Of a DNA stretch of 64,000 bases, positions 1 to 11,036 are shown piece by piece. The DNA is from Dermanyssus gallinae (Eukaryota; Arthropoda; Arachnida; Mesostigmata; Dermanyssidae), in the NCBI GenBank assembly GCA_003439945.1, contig QVRM01005394.1, forward strand, positions 1 to 64,000. Direction: 5' to 3'. Position 1 is the stretch's first letter, and every line of letters begins with the position of its first letter. Under the pieces are notes generated by a model that saw only the letters and a list, made by a program, of their open reading frames with translations, made no database searches and was not told the DNA's origin. The position numbers and the translations under genes were made by a program.

Positions 1-745
1 CCGGCTACAGCTCCCAAGACGTCATCGACTGAGGTTTGATGCTGCGACATCGAGTCAGGAGGGCAGGAAAAGCCAAGTGCGGCGGAGCAGGTGGGTGCTT
101 GGTGGCAAGCGAAGCTAGGACTCCGTCCCCCGAGGCAATGAGTCGGTAGAGCATAATAGTCAGGGCCGCCCCGGAAACGTCTCCCTCAGATAGCTTGCTC
201 GAAACGCGGCGTGCCGAGTCCTCAGGCGAGTCGCACGGTCCGTTCTGGCTCTTCTAATACCTCCTACGCGATACTCAAACGCCAGCCATCGCGAAATGCA
301 CGGAGGTTCGATCGGACAGTCGCTGCCAAAGAGATTGACGACAAGTGCGAAGTGGCAGTTGAAGTACCACATAAGCGAATGACAGGAGCGACTCCCACGA
401 GGGGAGGTCGTTGTTGGCCGCCACAAGGTCGAGGACGTCGCAAAGGAGCTCGGCAACCAAAGGCCTCACCGCCCGGGGAACCACGCTCATCACCCTTGAT
501 TGTTGGATCGCAATGCTGAGCCTGTCGACCAGCGGCTGTCTCGGCTGCGACGGGAGTGTTGGCGCGGAGGATACAGTCGGAGACGGTGCGGCAGTCGCAG
601 ACGTGGAACGGCATCTAGCTTGATGAATGGGACCGCGGCGGGTGAAGTCCCGGCCGCATCTGGGACAAGTAACCCTTATAGAGGGGTTATCTGCTACTGG
701 AGCGCTCTGGGGAGGGGGATAGGAAGCTGAGCCAGGGTCCGTCAT
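1..745 (-). mobile_element. LINE with zinc finger, 5' part of RT polyprotein (family RW), cut by window edge
   Basis: Degenerate start of a non-LTR retrotransposon polyprotein. The first frame starts at an ATG at 745 and holds a CX2CX10HX3C finger (residues 27-45, CPRCGRDF...H...C) followed by a VRPLVAELL stretch and DLPSWESLLSF, which I recognise as the pre-RT region of a widespread invertebrate LINE. After a frameshift near 220 a second frame (about 220-17) gives KLSEGDVSGAA and KHPPAPP, the next conserved blocks of the same polyprotein. A copy of the same family at 19.3-21.8 kb supplies the missing RT part. The reading frame is broken, so this copy is dead. I call the family RW after the C-terminal WDAT motif seen in its other copies; its exact clade is not certain. 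Confidence 0.7.
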
Positions 746-1047
746 TGGGAAGTGGGTGCGGGGGACACAGACCTTGCAGCAACGGTGCCAGAGCTAGCAC
801 GGACGCAGTGCGTTAACGATGCCTCGAAGCGTGTCGGCTAGCTTCGGGTTGGTACGTGCGAACAGTGATGCGGCCTTGGATAAACAACCAAGGTCAAAGA
901 TCGTCTGTCGACTTAGGCAAGCGCGACCGAACGCGGGGGACGGCGCGACCGCGCGGGACGGATCTACTCGTAACCAATTGGCGACGGCGCTTGGGAGGGC
1001 GGTGAGCAGCGTCCGTTACTCGTTCCACTTGTTTAGGGGGCTCCATT
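746..1047. other. GC-rich spacer between two LINE reading frames
   Basis: No open frame or RNA gene is convincing here. On the minus strand it lies between the gag-like frame upstream and the zinc-finger frame downstream, so it is either the basic C-terminal tail of the gag-like ORF1 or a short intergenic linker of the same LINE. Confidence 0.35.
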
Positions 1048-1721
1048 TCAGTAGATGGCGGCGTCTTCGAACCGGAGCAAAGATTTCCCGGGGGCAGGGA
1101 TCGGCCGGAAGGGGGGGGAGCACGACCTCGACGGCGCTGCCGAAGCTTCCGGGGCCACGCCTGAAGAGACTGGGATCACCAAACGGCGTACCGCCGCCGC
1201 GCAAGTCCCAGGTGGCCGATTCCGCGTGGTCCAGGGATTACGGGGTCCGGGGCGGTGACCAGGGTGGCTGCCGGCGCCGACAACTGCGCATGTTGGAGCA
1301 TACGCGACCCAAGCAGGGCCTTGCTTTTCTCGCGAGCTAACGCGAATACGGGCAAGACGAGTCCCCTCTAGGGTGAGGGCCCTGCAGTCAACGCAGCGAG
1401 CGCGATTTCGACATGATGCGGCAAGATGGTCGTGCGCACCACATCTCCTGCATGCACGGGCGCGAGTGGCAACGAGTTGCCGTGTGGCCAGTACGTTGAC
1501 AATTGAAGCAAACAATCGGGCGACGATGCTTCGACCGTTACATCGTGATCCCTCCACACAATAAAGACCTTACTAGGTGGTGTCCTTTTGAACAGAACGT
1601 GTATCCTGCTAGACGGCACTCGGATGTTCTGCTTATCTTTCCACCCAGGCCTCGTGTCCCTCATTATTTTTACCGCGCCGTACGAGGCGAGCTCGGATAG
1701 AAGGCATTCGTCAGAGAAGAA
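1048..1721 (-). pseudogene. LINE ORF1, gag-like protein with zinc knuckles, frameshifted
   Basis: Two overlapping minus frames (1733-1368 and 1557-1048) join near 1500 to give the pattern of LINE ORF1 nucleic-acid-binding proteins: a block VPSSRIHVLFKR...VFIVWRDHDVTVEAS, then cysteine and histidine residues spaced like zinc knuckles (CRRCGAHDHLAASC, then CVDC). The family binds the element RNA. The upstream end is cut by the 3' end of an R2-like LINE at 1721. The start Met of the longer frame lies inside that other element, so the true ORF1 start is lost. It sits directly upstream of the RW polyprotein, the same arrangement as at 19.3-23.0 kb. Confidence 0.6.
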
Positions 1722-1849
1722 TTTATTAATCATTTACAATACGTTTGCACACTCGGCAGTGCTCGCCTTAATACAAATGGTGGTAAAAAGGTGTCACGTG
1801 AAGTTAAGAATCAGTTGTCCGTGTCCTTGCTTGATGGTAGCCCCCGCTC

Positions 1850-2458
1850 TTATGGACCCGGTGCGAGCTGTATATCCTCAAGGTTTCTTGCAAAGTTAAA
1901 ACGGTGAGATCCATAAGAGTCCTCTTCGTGACGCCCGAGCCCCAAGAGCGTCCTCGCAGATTCGGAATCCCATACACCACTCATAGAGATAGTGATGGAT
2001 CCGAATCTGCGAGGCTTTTGCGGGTCGGGGAGCGCCGCTCTTAGGAACTCGACGTCATATTTGGTGATCTTGTCTTGCCGCGCTTTTGCCAGGTCCCGGT
2101 TCGGGCCGCAAACCTCGGCATCTAAAACCCAGACCTCGGTAGGTGTTGTTATTACGAGGTCGGGCTTCAGACCCGGTGCGCCCGGTCGACGGAATACTCG
2201 CTCATGAAATACTTCATGACGCCTTTTGCGGAAAAGACGCGCCACGCGATCACAGACGTCGTCATGTCTCTTTATGGTTTGTTTGTGTGTTGTATCGCAC
2301 ATCTGAGCGTCATGAGCCAACGTCTTAGGCGCATTACACCCGTGCCTACAACGTTTGTTGTAGCCCGGGCGTCCCCTGGCCAATCTGGCACGCGTTGGTA
2401 GTGCGTTGATCCTGAGCTTTAGTAGGTTTAAATACTCCTTACCAGATAGGTAGGGCAT
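1850..2458 (-). pseudogene. R2-like C-terminal CCHC finger and restriction-like endonuclease
   Basis: The 202-residue frame carries CRHGCNAPKTLAH...C, the CX3CX7HX4C finger diagnostic of R2-type LINEs, then the endonuclease core KPDLVITT...VWVLDAEV (PD-x12-D) and a downstream KYD. In R2 this domain nicks the target strand to prime reverse transcription. All the catalytic residues I can place are present, but the frame is cut off from the RT by frameshifts, so this copy cannot be autonomous. The last part (about residues 175-202) reads into a tail shared with the plus-strand copy. Confidence 0.85.
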
Positions 2459-3229
2459 TCCCTTAATCCAGTAATGTACAAAGGCGTTTCGTGTGTTTTT
2501 TTAAAATGTGCCCCATCGAACGTGTTGTGTAGTTGTTGAGACCAGTAATCGGTCTATTGTGTAGCGGTCTCAATGGAGGTTCCGAAGCACTCGCAAATAG
2601 GTCTTGTTTTCGCAAGATCTTTTTTGAAGTGCTCGGTGGTTAGCATCCATTGGACCCCAGGGTGCGTGGAGTGTTGTAGTGCTGTCAGGCGAGAGAGGCG
2701 AAGTCTGGGAATGAATGTTTGGAGGCAGGGGATGTCCAGACCGCCGTGTGCTGTGTGAGTGTACAGGTAGGCGTTCGGCACCAAGTTTTCGAGCTTAAGC
2801 CATTTCGACTTAACAACCTTTCTGATCTCTTTATCTAGGTCGCTAAGGAGTAAGATGGTCTGGGACCGGACCAGTTTATATAGGAGACGGGGAATGAGAA
2901 AGTCTTTCAAAAAATATGAGTCTTTGGTGGGGTTTAAGGGGAGCTATCGTGAGTCTGTTGAGTGAATTAAGGAGTATATACTTGGTGGAGTCAACTCTGC
3001 CATTGCTGTCAAAGTCGACTCCAAGAAATCTCCATCGATCGCTCATACCTTTAGCTGGCAATTGCCGATCTCTAACGTTAAATTCTGGTACGGTATTGAT
3101 AAAACCTTTATCTCCCTTCCTATTAATAGGTGGAAGATAGTAAAGCTTTTATTAGTATTAATTTCAAGGCCTCGGGATTTTTAAAAGTGGGTCCGCAATA
3201 TTAAGGAGCCTTTGGAGAGTAGATTTCGT

Positions 3230-4140
3230 GGAGGCTAGGAGGATGAGATCATCCGCAAAGGCCAAGCCCAGGCAGAAGTCATCAGTAAGTTGGTACCCGA
3301 TATTAATTTTGTCTAATTTTGAAAAAATGTCGTCGAGAACTAGATTAAATAAAAGGGGGGCAGAGGATATCCCTGCCTAACACCCCTAGTTGGCCGAAAT
3401 GTGCGACATTCTTGTCCAAATTCTATGAGAGTTTTAGATGAGAGGTACAAGCGTTCGATATAATTATTGAATACCTCCGGGTATCCGCGAGTCCGGAGTG
3501 ACCACAGGACGGAGTCATGACTCACCATGTCGAACGCCTTACGGAGGTCGATTGAGGCGAGTCCGAGCTCACGTCCTGCAGACTTGGCATCGTTAAGGAT
3601 ACCATCCAGAACTGCAAGATTCTCCAAGATACCATTATAGGGGAGAAACGCTCGCTGGAGAGAGCTTGGGAGAATCTTAATAGAGTTCTGAAGGCGTCTA
3701 GAGAGAATTTTGTTAAGCGTTCGTTGTAAGTATGAACTAATAGATAGGGGTCGCAGATCGCTTGGGGATGTGGCATTGTTAATTTTAGGGATGAACGCTA
3801 AGCGAGCAGTTTCATGGGCTGAGGCAATATCGCTAATTAATAGTATGTTAAGAATACAACAGACTACTTCTAACGGCAGTTTACGGAGGAACGAAAGACA
3901 AATCCCGTCTAAGCCTAGTGCTTTAGAAGGTCCGCGGAGAGCTACGTGGGTTTCCTTTAGGGAGATAGGGAGGGAAACCTCAAAGAGATCAGAGTTAATA
4001 GTGTATACGGGGCAAGGGAGTAGTTCAGGGGGTGGTTGAGTCATCGTGTTGGCCCAGTGTTCTACAACTTCGGTGGCCTGCATGTTGTTTATGGTGTGTT
4101 TGCCGTCCAGCACCTCATGAGCGCACTTTGATCGGTTTTG
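3230..4140 (-). pseudogene. R2-like reverse transcriptase domain
   Basis: The main frame (4113-3340) shows the RT series in order: GPSKALGLDGI (fingers), RPLSISS, DLRKAFDMVSH (motif A with the catalytic Asp) and RGVRQGYPLPP (motif B, usually RQGDPLSP). The frame then stops. The catalytic box is in another frame: the complement of about 3240-3262 reads LAFADDLILL, motif C. Thus one frameshift lies between motifs B and C, and the Gly-Asp of motif B has become Gly-Tyr. It copies the element RNA at the nicked target in related elements. Confidence 0.85.
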
Positions 4141-4695
4141 GCTAAACAGTTTTTGAGTGGTTGCGTAGCCTTGACGTCGCTGTTGCCTTTTAGATACTCG
4201 CGCTTCAGTGAAAGGAGTTTCTCTAAAGGCACGACGTCGGACAGTGTGTGTAAAATGTTTGTTCAGAAAGTCGTTTAAGGCGATAGTGTGGTCCTCACCT
4301 GAGCAAATTATATTTGACAGATGAGTTAGGTCTGTTGAAATTATGTTGCGTTTGGGAAATGTGTTTGTGAGGGCTTGTATTTTGGATATAATAATACATT
4401 TTTTGGGATGGATTATAGGGGCTATCTGATTCAGAGTATCGAGGCCGACTAGACTCAGGAAGCTCAGATTCGTCAGGGTTGGAATCCAGGTAAGACCTCT
4501 TTTTACGGAGGTCCTCTACCAGATCCTTATGCGCCTGAGAATTACGTTGGCCTCTAATCGCCCCAGGTGTGCGTGAGTTAAATAGTAGCTAAAAGGTGGT
4601 CAATTTACCTAGGTGTTTCGTTATTACTATCTAATATAAAATATGCTTCTAATGTTGCTAAAGGTTCACGGTCTTGTGGGTTCCATCTGGCTTTC

Positions 4696-5067
4696 TTAAA
4701 GGGGGGGGGCTAAAATGTTTTCATTATATTCGTCCGGATGGGCACGACGACGGTGTAATTTAAGACCTGATTTAGATTTAAAAACCTTTAAGCAAGTTCT
4801 AGATGGACATTTACAATTTGGCTGGGAGACTCGTGAAGTACTAGGGGGGTAAAAATTATTATTAGAAGCAGCAGTGTCATTTTGTGAAGAACTTAAAATC
4901 AAATTATTAGTCTGTGATCGGTTAGGAGTTGGGGAGGTGGCACGAACTTATCGTTGATTCTGAGTCAATCTAATGTGACTCGCGAGGCCCGCGCCAGATT
5001 TGCATACTCGCCCGCAAGTCTGGCAGCTGAGTCTTCCGGCGGTGTTGCTGCCGTCACGTGATGCCAT
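4696..5067 (-). pseudogene. R2-like N-terminal zinc fingers
   Basis: Two Cys/His fingers in tandem. The first frame starts with an ATG at 5067 and gives CQTCGRVCKS...GLASH before a stop near 4951. The second (4902-4696) gives CPSRTCLKVFKS...LKLHRRRAH. Both match the C2H2 fingers at the N-terminus of R2-type polyproteins, which bind the target DNA. More than one finger suggests the multi-finger R2 subgroup rather than the single-finger one; this is inference from the motif count. No other start upstream of 5067 looks better. Confidence 0.7.
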
Positions 5068-5100
5068 CGTTGTCTTGGTCCACAGCGGTGGTAAGATTTC

Positions 5101-5496
5101 TTTAAAAGTTTTTAACGCAGATGTTGTTGTTAAAATCGCTAAAATGAAGCGGTCTTTAGACCATCATTCTGACTGTCTCTACCCAGGGAGCACTATGTCA
5201 TATTTCGTCACGCACTGTATTTATGCAAAATAGCGTCGAAAGTAGAAGTTAAAAATTGCACATTAATATGCACAATAGTAGTGTCGGTTTTCGATATATA
5301 TTTGTGGCAATTAGATGGTAGACTAGCATCAGACAGATTACTTGCTGTCTCTTCGATTCACTGGAATTGAAGCATATATCACAAGTATATAATAGGTATG
5401 TAGGTAGTCAATTAAAATAGTGGTAAAAAGTGGTAAAAACAAAAATATATATATAGCATAGGTTGGGGGATTACTCAATATATTTAGCAATAAGCA

Positions 5497-5500
<4 letters not shown>
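5101..5500. other. AT-rich non-coding stretch
   Basis: I see no reading frame, RNA gene or transposon end beyond the possible 5' leader of the R2-like element up to about 5240. The 77-residue plus-strand frame at 5000-5233 is the antisense of the zinc-finger start and has no recognisable feature. Confidence 0.5.

Positions 5501-5574
<74 letters not shown>
5501..5574. repeat. (TA)37 microsatellite
   Basis: An uninterrupted AT dinucleotide run directly abutting the 5' truncation point of the second R2-like copy. Another TA run (6475-6510) follows its 3' end, so the element appears to sit inside a TA tract. Confidence 0.97.
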
Positions 5575-5579
<5 letters not shown>

Positions 5580-5580
5580 A

Positions 5581-6467
5581 CAAGACTTCTTTGCGAGCGC
5601 TTGGGAACCTCCATTGAGACCGCTACACAAGAGACCGATTACTGTCTCAACAACTACACAACACGTTCAATGGGGTACAGTTTAAACAAGCACACGAAAC
5701 GCCCTTTGTACATTATTGGATTAAGGATAGGCCCTATCTATCTGGTAAGGAGTATTTACACCTACTAAAACTCAGGATCAACGCACTACCAACGCGTGCC
5801 AGATTGGCCAGCGGACGCCCGGGCCACAACAAACGTTGTAGGCACGGGTGTCATGCGCCTGACACGTTGGCTCATATGGCTCAGATGTGCGACACAACGC
5901 ACAAACAAACTATAAAAAGACATGACGACGTCTGTGATCGCGTGGCACGTCTTCTCCGCGAGAGGGGTCATGAGGTGGTTCGTGAGCGAGTATTCCGTCG
6001 ACCGGGCGCACCGTGTCTAGCGCCCGACCTCGTCATAACAACATCAACCAAGGTCTGGGTCTTAGCTGCCGAGGTTTGTGGCCCGAACAGGGACCTCGCA
6101 AAAGCGCGGCAGGACAAGATCACCAAATATGACGTCGAGTTCCTAAGAGCGGCGCTCCCCGACCCGCAAAAACCTCGCAGATTTGGATCCATCACTATCT
6201 CTATGAGTGGTGTATGGGACTCTGAATCTGCGAGTACGCTCTTGGGGCTCGGCGTCACGAAGAGGAATCTTATGGATCTTACCGTTTTAACAGTGCAAAA
6301 AACCTTGAGGATATACCGCTCGCACCGGGTCCATATCAGAGCGGGGGCTACCATCAAGCAAGGACACGGACAGCTGATTCTTAACCTCACGTGACATCTT
6401 TTTACCTGCATTTTTATTAAGGCGAGCACTGCCGAGTGTGCAAACGTATTGTAAATGATTAATAAAT
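5581..6467 (+). mobile_element. R2-like LINE, 5'-truncated second copy with endonuclease ORF
   Basis: Colinear with 2590-1722 on the other strand, so this is the last 0.9 kb of the same family in inverted orientation. The open frame 5804-6394 (196 residues) carries the R2 finger CRHGCHAPDTLAH...C, APDLVITT and KYD. The second catalytic aspartate is lost: VWVLDAEV of the first copy reads VWVLAAEV here (GAT to GCT). The frame also lacks the RT. The 3' end falls at about 6467, at the same base as in the other copy. Confidence 0.85.
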
Positions 6468-6470
6468 CAC

Positions 6471-6474
<4 letters not shown>

Positions 6475-6510
<36 letters not shown>
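6475..6510. repeat. (TA)n microsatellite
   Basis: About 18 AT units directly downstream of the 3' end of the truncated R2-like copy. Confidence 0.95.
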
Positions 6511-6513
<3 letters not shown>

Positions 6514-6830
6514 TGCAGCTGTGACGAGAAGGTCTCACCCCTGGGTCACTATGGCTTATCCTGCATCCGCGCATTTAGGCCGTAGGACGAGACACGCTGC
6601 TTTGGATGATTCTCTAGCCCGTGCTATAAGGTCCTCTGGCTACCCTTGTGTTCTCAACCGCGCAGGTTTGTATACAGACGACCCCGTCGACCTGATGAGA
6701 TGACCCTAACAGCCTTTAGGAGTGGGAAGACACTCGTCTGGGACGCTACCGTGACTGACTCTTTCTTCTTTCGAGAATGCACGCAAGCCTATTACGAGAA
6801 CTTTAATTCTATTCAATTCGTATTCTTTGT
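6511..6830 (+). mobile_element. LINE family RW, C-terminal fragment
   Basis: Two frames joined by a shift near 6700 give RRTRHAALDDSLARAIRSSG followed by PDEMTL...GKTLVWDATVTDS. This is the conserved end of the RW polyprotein; the pattern RPDG-x(n)-LxWDATxTDT recalls a PD-(D/E)xK nuclease core, so I infer, without proof, that it is that LINE's endonuclease. The fragment starts immediately after the TA tract and ends about where the array unit begins. Confidence 0.6.
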
Positions 6831-6837
6831 CAACTAA

Positions 6838-8411
6838 AAGAAGCAACAACTATAACAATGTTCGCAGTACGAACTATGGATATCAATCAAAGTTTCGTGA
6901 GTTTTGGCCAGCCGCGAATATTCTAGTAAAAACAATAAGAAAACCCATTGTGAGTTGGTTGAAGAAGAATGTACACACACATATTACAGTATGTTGTTAT
7001 TTGGCATTGCATTTATTGACGTTTTTACAGATGTCAGCACCCGTTACGCTTTTTACAAGTTTCCGCGATACAGTAGTCATGGAGAGTCCCAGTTTGTATA
7101 TTAGATACCGTTCGTGACTCAAAGCATTTCCAGGGATTTTTAGGCATCAATAAAGCTTCAGAACAGATATCTCAGATGCTGATAAATGGACGAGCTTGGT
7201 GGGTAGCCAGTAAATGCATGGCATACCATTGTTGGACCATTGTTTAAGTGTTGTTTACCATTCATTACAGTTTTTTTGTGCGTTGTTCAGAAAAGAGTCA
7301 CAGTCATTGAGCACGTCAAAATTGAGTAAACAAAGGATACATATACACAGCCTATCATAATGTCTGCATGTAACAAATCCTATTTCTCATTATCAAGCCT
7401 CGGTTCCACATTTTAAAACAAGTTCCCTTCAGATATGCGCACTTTGACAATATGTAAACAAAATGCCAAACAAAACAATTTAGGTGCCCTACTAATTATA
7501 GCGATTGACAACATAATAAGAAGATGTGTAATACAAACAAATCATACTAGCCTTTGATAGTTTTAAAGAGCTTAATTTTATTCCACTAAAAAATTATATT
7601 ACATAATTATACATATATTATATAATCATTTAATTTTGATTTAATTTCCATGGGTCATTTACAAATGTAGATGACTCAATAAAGTATTACTTGCGCATTC
7701 TATTATTCATTTAAGAGTTGTAAGACATATTTTTAGAAGACTATACGCGGGCCAAAATGTGCGACAGGATTAGTAAAACAAATTGAGACCGAGGCAAGTC
7801 ACAGCCGTTAAGCTTTTAGTGCACGTTTAAATGCTATCTAATCTTAGTAACAATGCCAGCTTAGATAGCCGTGTTGTGCGTAAATCCAGCCATCCAGCCA
7901 AAGGTAGAATTTGAGGCCCGCACGTTTTCCAAAACGCACCAACGACGTATGCGCTTGCTTAGATAGACAGTTACCGAGATAGTCTGTCCTTTCGTTTAAG
8001 TTGAAACATTCGAGCAGCCCAGTAGTTAAGTGTCATTTGTTTTGAAGCATCGCTTCGGTGTGGTATCTGTTGCGGTCGTCCCTTCCAACGACGGTCGTGT
8101 TGCCGGTACGTCACAATGTTCTGCGTGGACATATTCCGTTCGTCAATAGCTCAGGTCGCGTATTTCAAATTTTCGTTCGAGGTAGAAATTTTGTTGAGCC
8201 TTATATTCAAGGTTTCAAGGCGCTACATGTAATTTACGCTGACGACTTTGTTATGCTCGTGGATCCCGCGAAACACTAGAATGATTCATAAGACAGAATA
8301 TAGTAATAGCGGAAACCTTCAATTAATATCGCGAGATTGTTTATAACTATGTAGAGCGAAATTGTTGCTTGGCACGCAATGCATTAATCTGCAAAGTGTC
8401 AGAGTTTGAAC

Positions 8412-8468
<57 letters not shown>

Positions 8469-9017
8469 CGACTATAAACTTTACCTCATATGAATATTAA
8501 TGTACCTATCTATGCTCTGGTGGGTATGAGCATGATGTATTCCATGAGGAAGACATTTAAGTGAGACTGTATTTGCCTGGTGAGCGACGAAGCAAACGAA
8601 GTTCAAGGTGCGTTCCAGAAACTTAGCTTAAAACACAAAGAAGAAGAAAATCTAACAACAAATCGAGTAAACCAGCAGTTCGATTCGTCTAACGAGTAGC
8701 AAGTGCAGCAAGTGATTACGTCGTACATATGTTTACATACATGTCTTTTGTATCAGGTACCAGGCGTTCAATACACCCAGATATCTTTCGTTAAGATAAA
8801 CCGTCGCAGTTTATGCAAACGTGCATCGAAAAAAAAAACAGTGGTGGACAACCTAACTCTTTCGTGTCTGATTTTGATAACGTTCTGACATTAATGAAGA
8901 AACCGGGCATAGTGAGACATGGTGAAATATTGATGAAGGTCTTTGCGCTGCAGTCGGAAGACCGCGGATTCAAATCCACACATCTATAACGGTACCTTTA
9001 TTTCTATTTAGTTTTTA
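6838..9017 (+). other. Truncated array unit D (5' flank of the BTB gene, gene missing)
   Basis: Alignable with 9018-9830 plus 14840-16310 (5' flank of gene A) and with the flanks of genes B and C (for example 7370-7560 against about 55930-56170). It keeps the splice-acceptor-like TATCAG/GTACCAGGCG at 8756, but the coding exon is absent: at about 8985 it passes directly into the next unit. It also contains a TA tract (8414-8459), a decayed tRNA-like stretch at 8940-8980 (B-box-like GGATTCAAATCC) and a short frame with VIYADDFVMLVDPA at about 8226-8270, the active-site box of some reverse transcriptase, also present in unit A. No gene is convincing. Confidence 0.7.
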
Positions 9018-9880
9018 TTAGTTGTCAACTAACCGAAGACACAATTATAACAACGTCGCATTACGAGCAACAGATATGATTGCTCAAAGTTTCGTGAGCT
9101 TTGGCCAGCCGCGAATATTCTAGTAATAGTAATACGAAAACCCATTGTGTGCTGGTTGAGGAAGAATAGACATCTCTAGAAAAAAGAACAGAAAAAGAAC
9201 TAGAGTGTGCAGCATTTACCACAGTAAATTGATTCAACATTGCATATGTGATTGTTGGCGCTTTTACAAATGGTAGCACCCGTTACGCTTTTTATAAGTT
9301 TTTTTCCGCGATTTAGAAGTCGTGGAGAGTCCCAGTTTGTATATTAGATATCGACCGCAACTCGAAGCATTTCCAGGGATCTTGAGTCATCAATAAAGCT
9401 TCAGAACAGATATTTCTCAAATTGATGAATTGACGAGCTTGGTGGTTAGCCAGGAAATAAATGGCATACCGTTGTTTATTTGCTCAAGTCTTGTTTAACG
9501 TTTCTTTCAGTTTTTTTCGCAGATGCTATCGCACTGTCTAGAAAAAATCGCAGTCACTAAGCACGGCAAGATTGAACAAACAAGGGATATATATATATAT
9601 ATACACTCCCTTCAGGTGTGCGCGCTTGGGCAATATTTAGACAAACTGCCAAATAATACTATTACCAGATGCCCGACTAATCATAGCGATATTCAACATA
9701 ATAAGAAAACATATAATACAAACACATCATATCACTCGTTGATGGCTTCGAGGAGCTGGATTTAATTTCATTTACTTGTTGTATATTAAACCATTATTAA
9801 TATATTAACATAACATACATATTTATTCACCATAATATTGGTAGTAGTATACATCGGATGTTGCGCGAAGTCTACACTGA
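9018..9880 (+). other. Start of array unit A (5' flank), interrupted by LINEs
   Basis: Colinear with 6825-7560: the shared stretches include TTTCGTGAG(C/T)TTTGGCCAGCCGCG and GAGAGTCCCAGTTTGTATATTAGATA. Similarity fades after about 9780 and resumes at about 14840, so the intervening 5 kb of LINE sequence was inserted. No coding region seen. Confidence 0.7.
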
Positions 9881-9884
9881 TTCT

Positions 9885-11036
9885 CAAATCAAATCAAGTA
9901 ATAATTTATTGTATATTATAGCGTGATCAGCTGTTGTACAGAGTAGACGTGTTCAACATTTGCTCTCACTATTTTGACTCGTCTACACTGATTCTATGTA
10001 GTGTGTACGAGATTGTAGTGATGCTGTATCTATTTCGATGCACACAAGTATATGGTATATATTGATATCACCATTTTCACAAATCTGCACACACAACTAT
10101 CGATCTCAAAACACTGTCCACTCAAACACATGTGGTGATGGTATCCGTGCCATGTCACTCGGCAAACTAGTGCTCGGTTCTTTTGAGCTCCTCTCTTCCA
10201 TTTGCCAGAGCAAAACGCTGGTCCGTCCGTATAGTTATTGGACGCAAACTTCACGTTGCGTATCTCCCGAAACTCCCTATATACTGTGAGCACGGCTTCA
10301 CTAAGTGGTAGTCCGTATAGGGCAAAATCCTCTGTAGTTCATACAGACATAGACATAGTTCAAGAGCAAGGGTAGCAGATGCGTTTTTGGGTAGACTTAA
10401 CGCGCGCTTAATATAATGTGCTTTTAAACGGTCTAGCCTTCTCAGATCGCGAACAGTGAGAAATGGTGCTTTTGCAGGCAGGCCGTATCGTATAATAAAG
10501 ACAATGTTTAGCCTGAATATGTTTAGCGCAGTCTTCAGGTCGATATGTTAAAGTTCACCGAGAAACATGACAGTTGCTGTTGCCCTGGCTAGTATTATCT
10601 TGATATGTCTGCTTAAAGAAAGTCTTGGTGTCAATGTAACGCCGAGATAAGGAAAGCAATGCCATTCGTTTTGAGGCGGCGATCGGCTGCGGCGTATGCT
10701 TCTCCTCGGCTAAAGCGAAGGACTTTCGTTTTAGCTATATTTATTGTTAGCTTGTTCTCTTTGCACCAGTTTACTGTTTTGTTCAGGAAATACTGCAGAT
10801 GTTCACGCGACTTTGCGAGAATAACTAGGTCATCTGCGTAGAAGGCGCGCGGAGCCTCTGCATCGCGTAGAAGATCCGATAAGGTTGCTATGTACATTAT
10901 TTAAAAAAAACGGGCTAGCAGGATCTCCTTGGGCCACTCCCACCGTTTACGCTATGGTGTCTTTGACATAATGATCTCCGTTTCTAACTATGATAGAGTT
11001 ATAGTGAAGCATGTTCCGAACAAGCCCTACATGATA
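9885..11036 (-). mobile_element. CR1/jockey-type LINE, 3' part of RT
   Basis: Minus-strand frames give TVGVAQGDPASP (motif B, about 10940-10905), FYADDLVILAKS (motif C, in the frame 10897-10631), then WCKENKLTINIAKTKV and, in other frames, LGVTLTPRLSLSRHIK and YGLPAKAPFLTVRDL...RLDRLKAHYIKRAL, the typical post-RT region of LINEs common in arachnids. The 3' end carries a TTGATTTGATTTG tail near 9885-9900. Several frameshifts and stops make it dead. It abuts a plus-strand R1-like LINE at about 11036, so both are truncated at that junction. Confidence 0.75.

Larger units (their letters stand above)
1722..5100 (-). mobile_element. R2-like LINE (restriction-like endonuclease type), near full-length but degenerate
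   Basis: Reading down the minus strand the domain order is that of R2-clade elements: two N-terminal zinc fingers (5067-4951 and 4902-4696), a basic linker (about 4690-4120), reverse transcriptase (4140-3230), a thumb/linker region (3061-2554) and a C-terminal CCHC plus restriction-like endonuclease (2458-1850). The single polyprotein is broken into at least five frames. The 3' end is fixed at about 1722, because the second copy at 5.6-6.5 kb stops being similar at the same point (after GATTAATAAAT). R2 itself targets 28S rDNA, but no rDNA flanks this copy. The 5' untranslated part may extend to about 5240. Confidence 0.85.

Noticed and set aside
5463..5768. Frame with a long Ile-Tyr alternation
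   Set aside because: It is the (TA)37 tract read through into the truncated R2-like copy.
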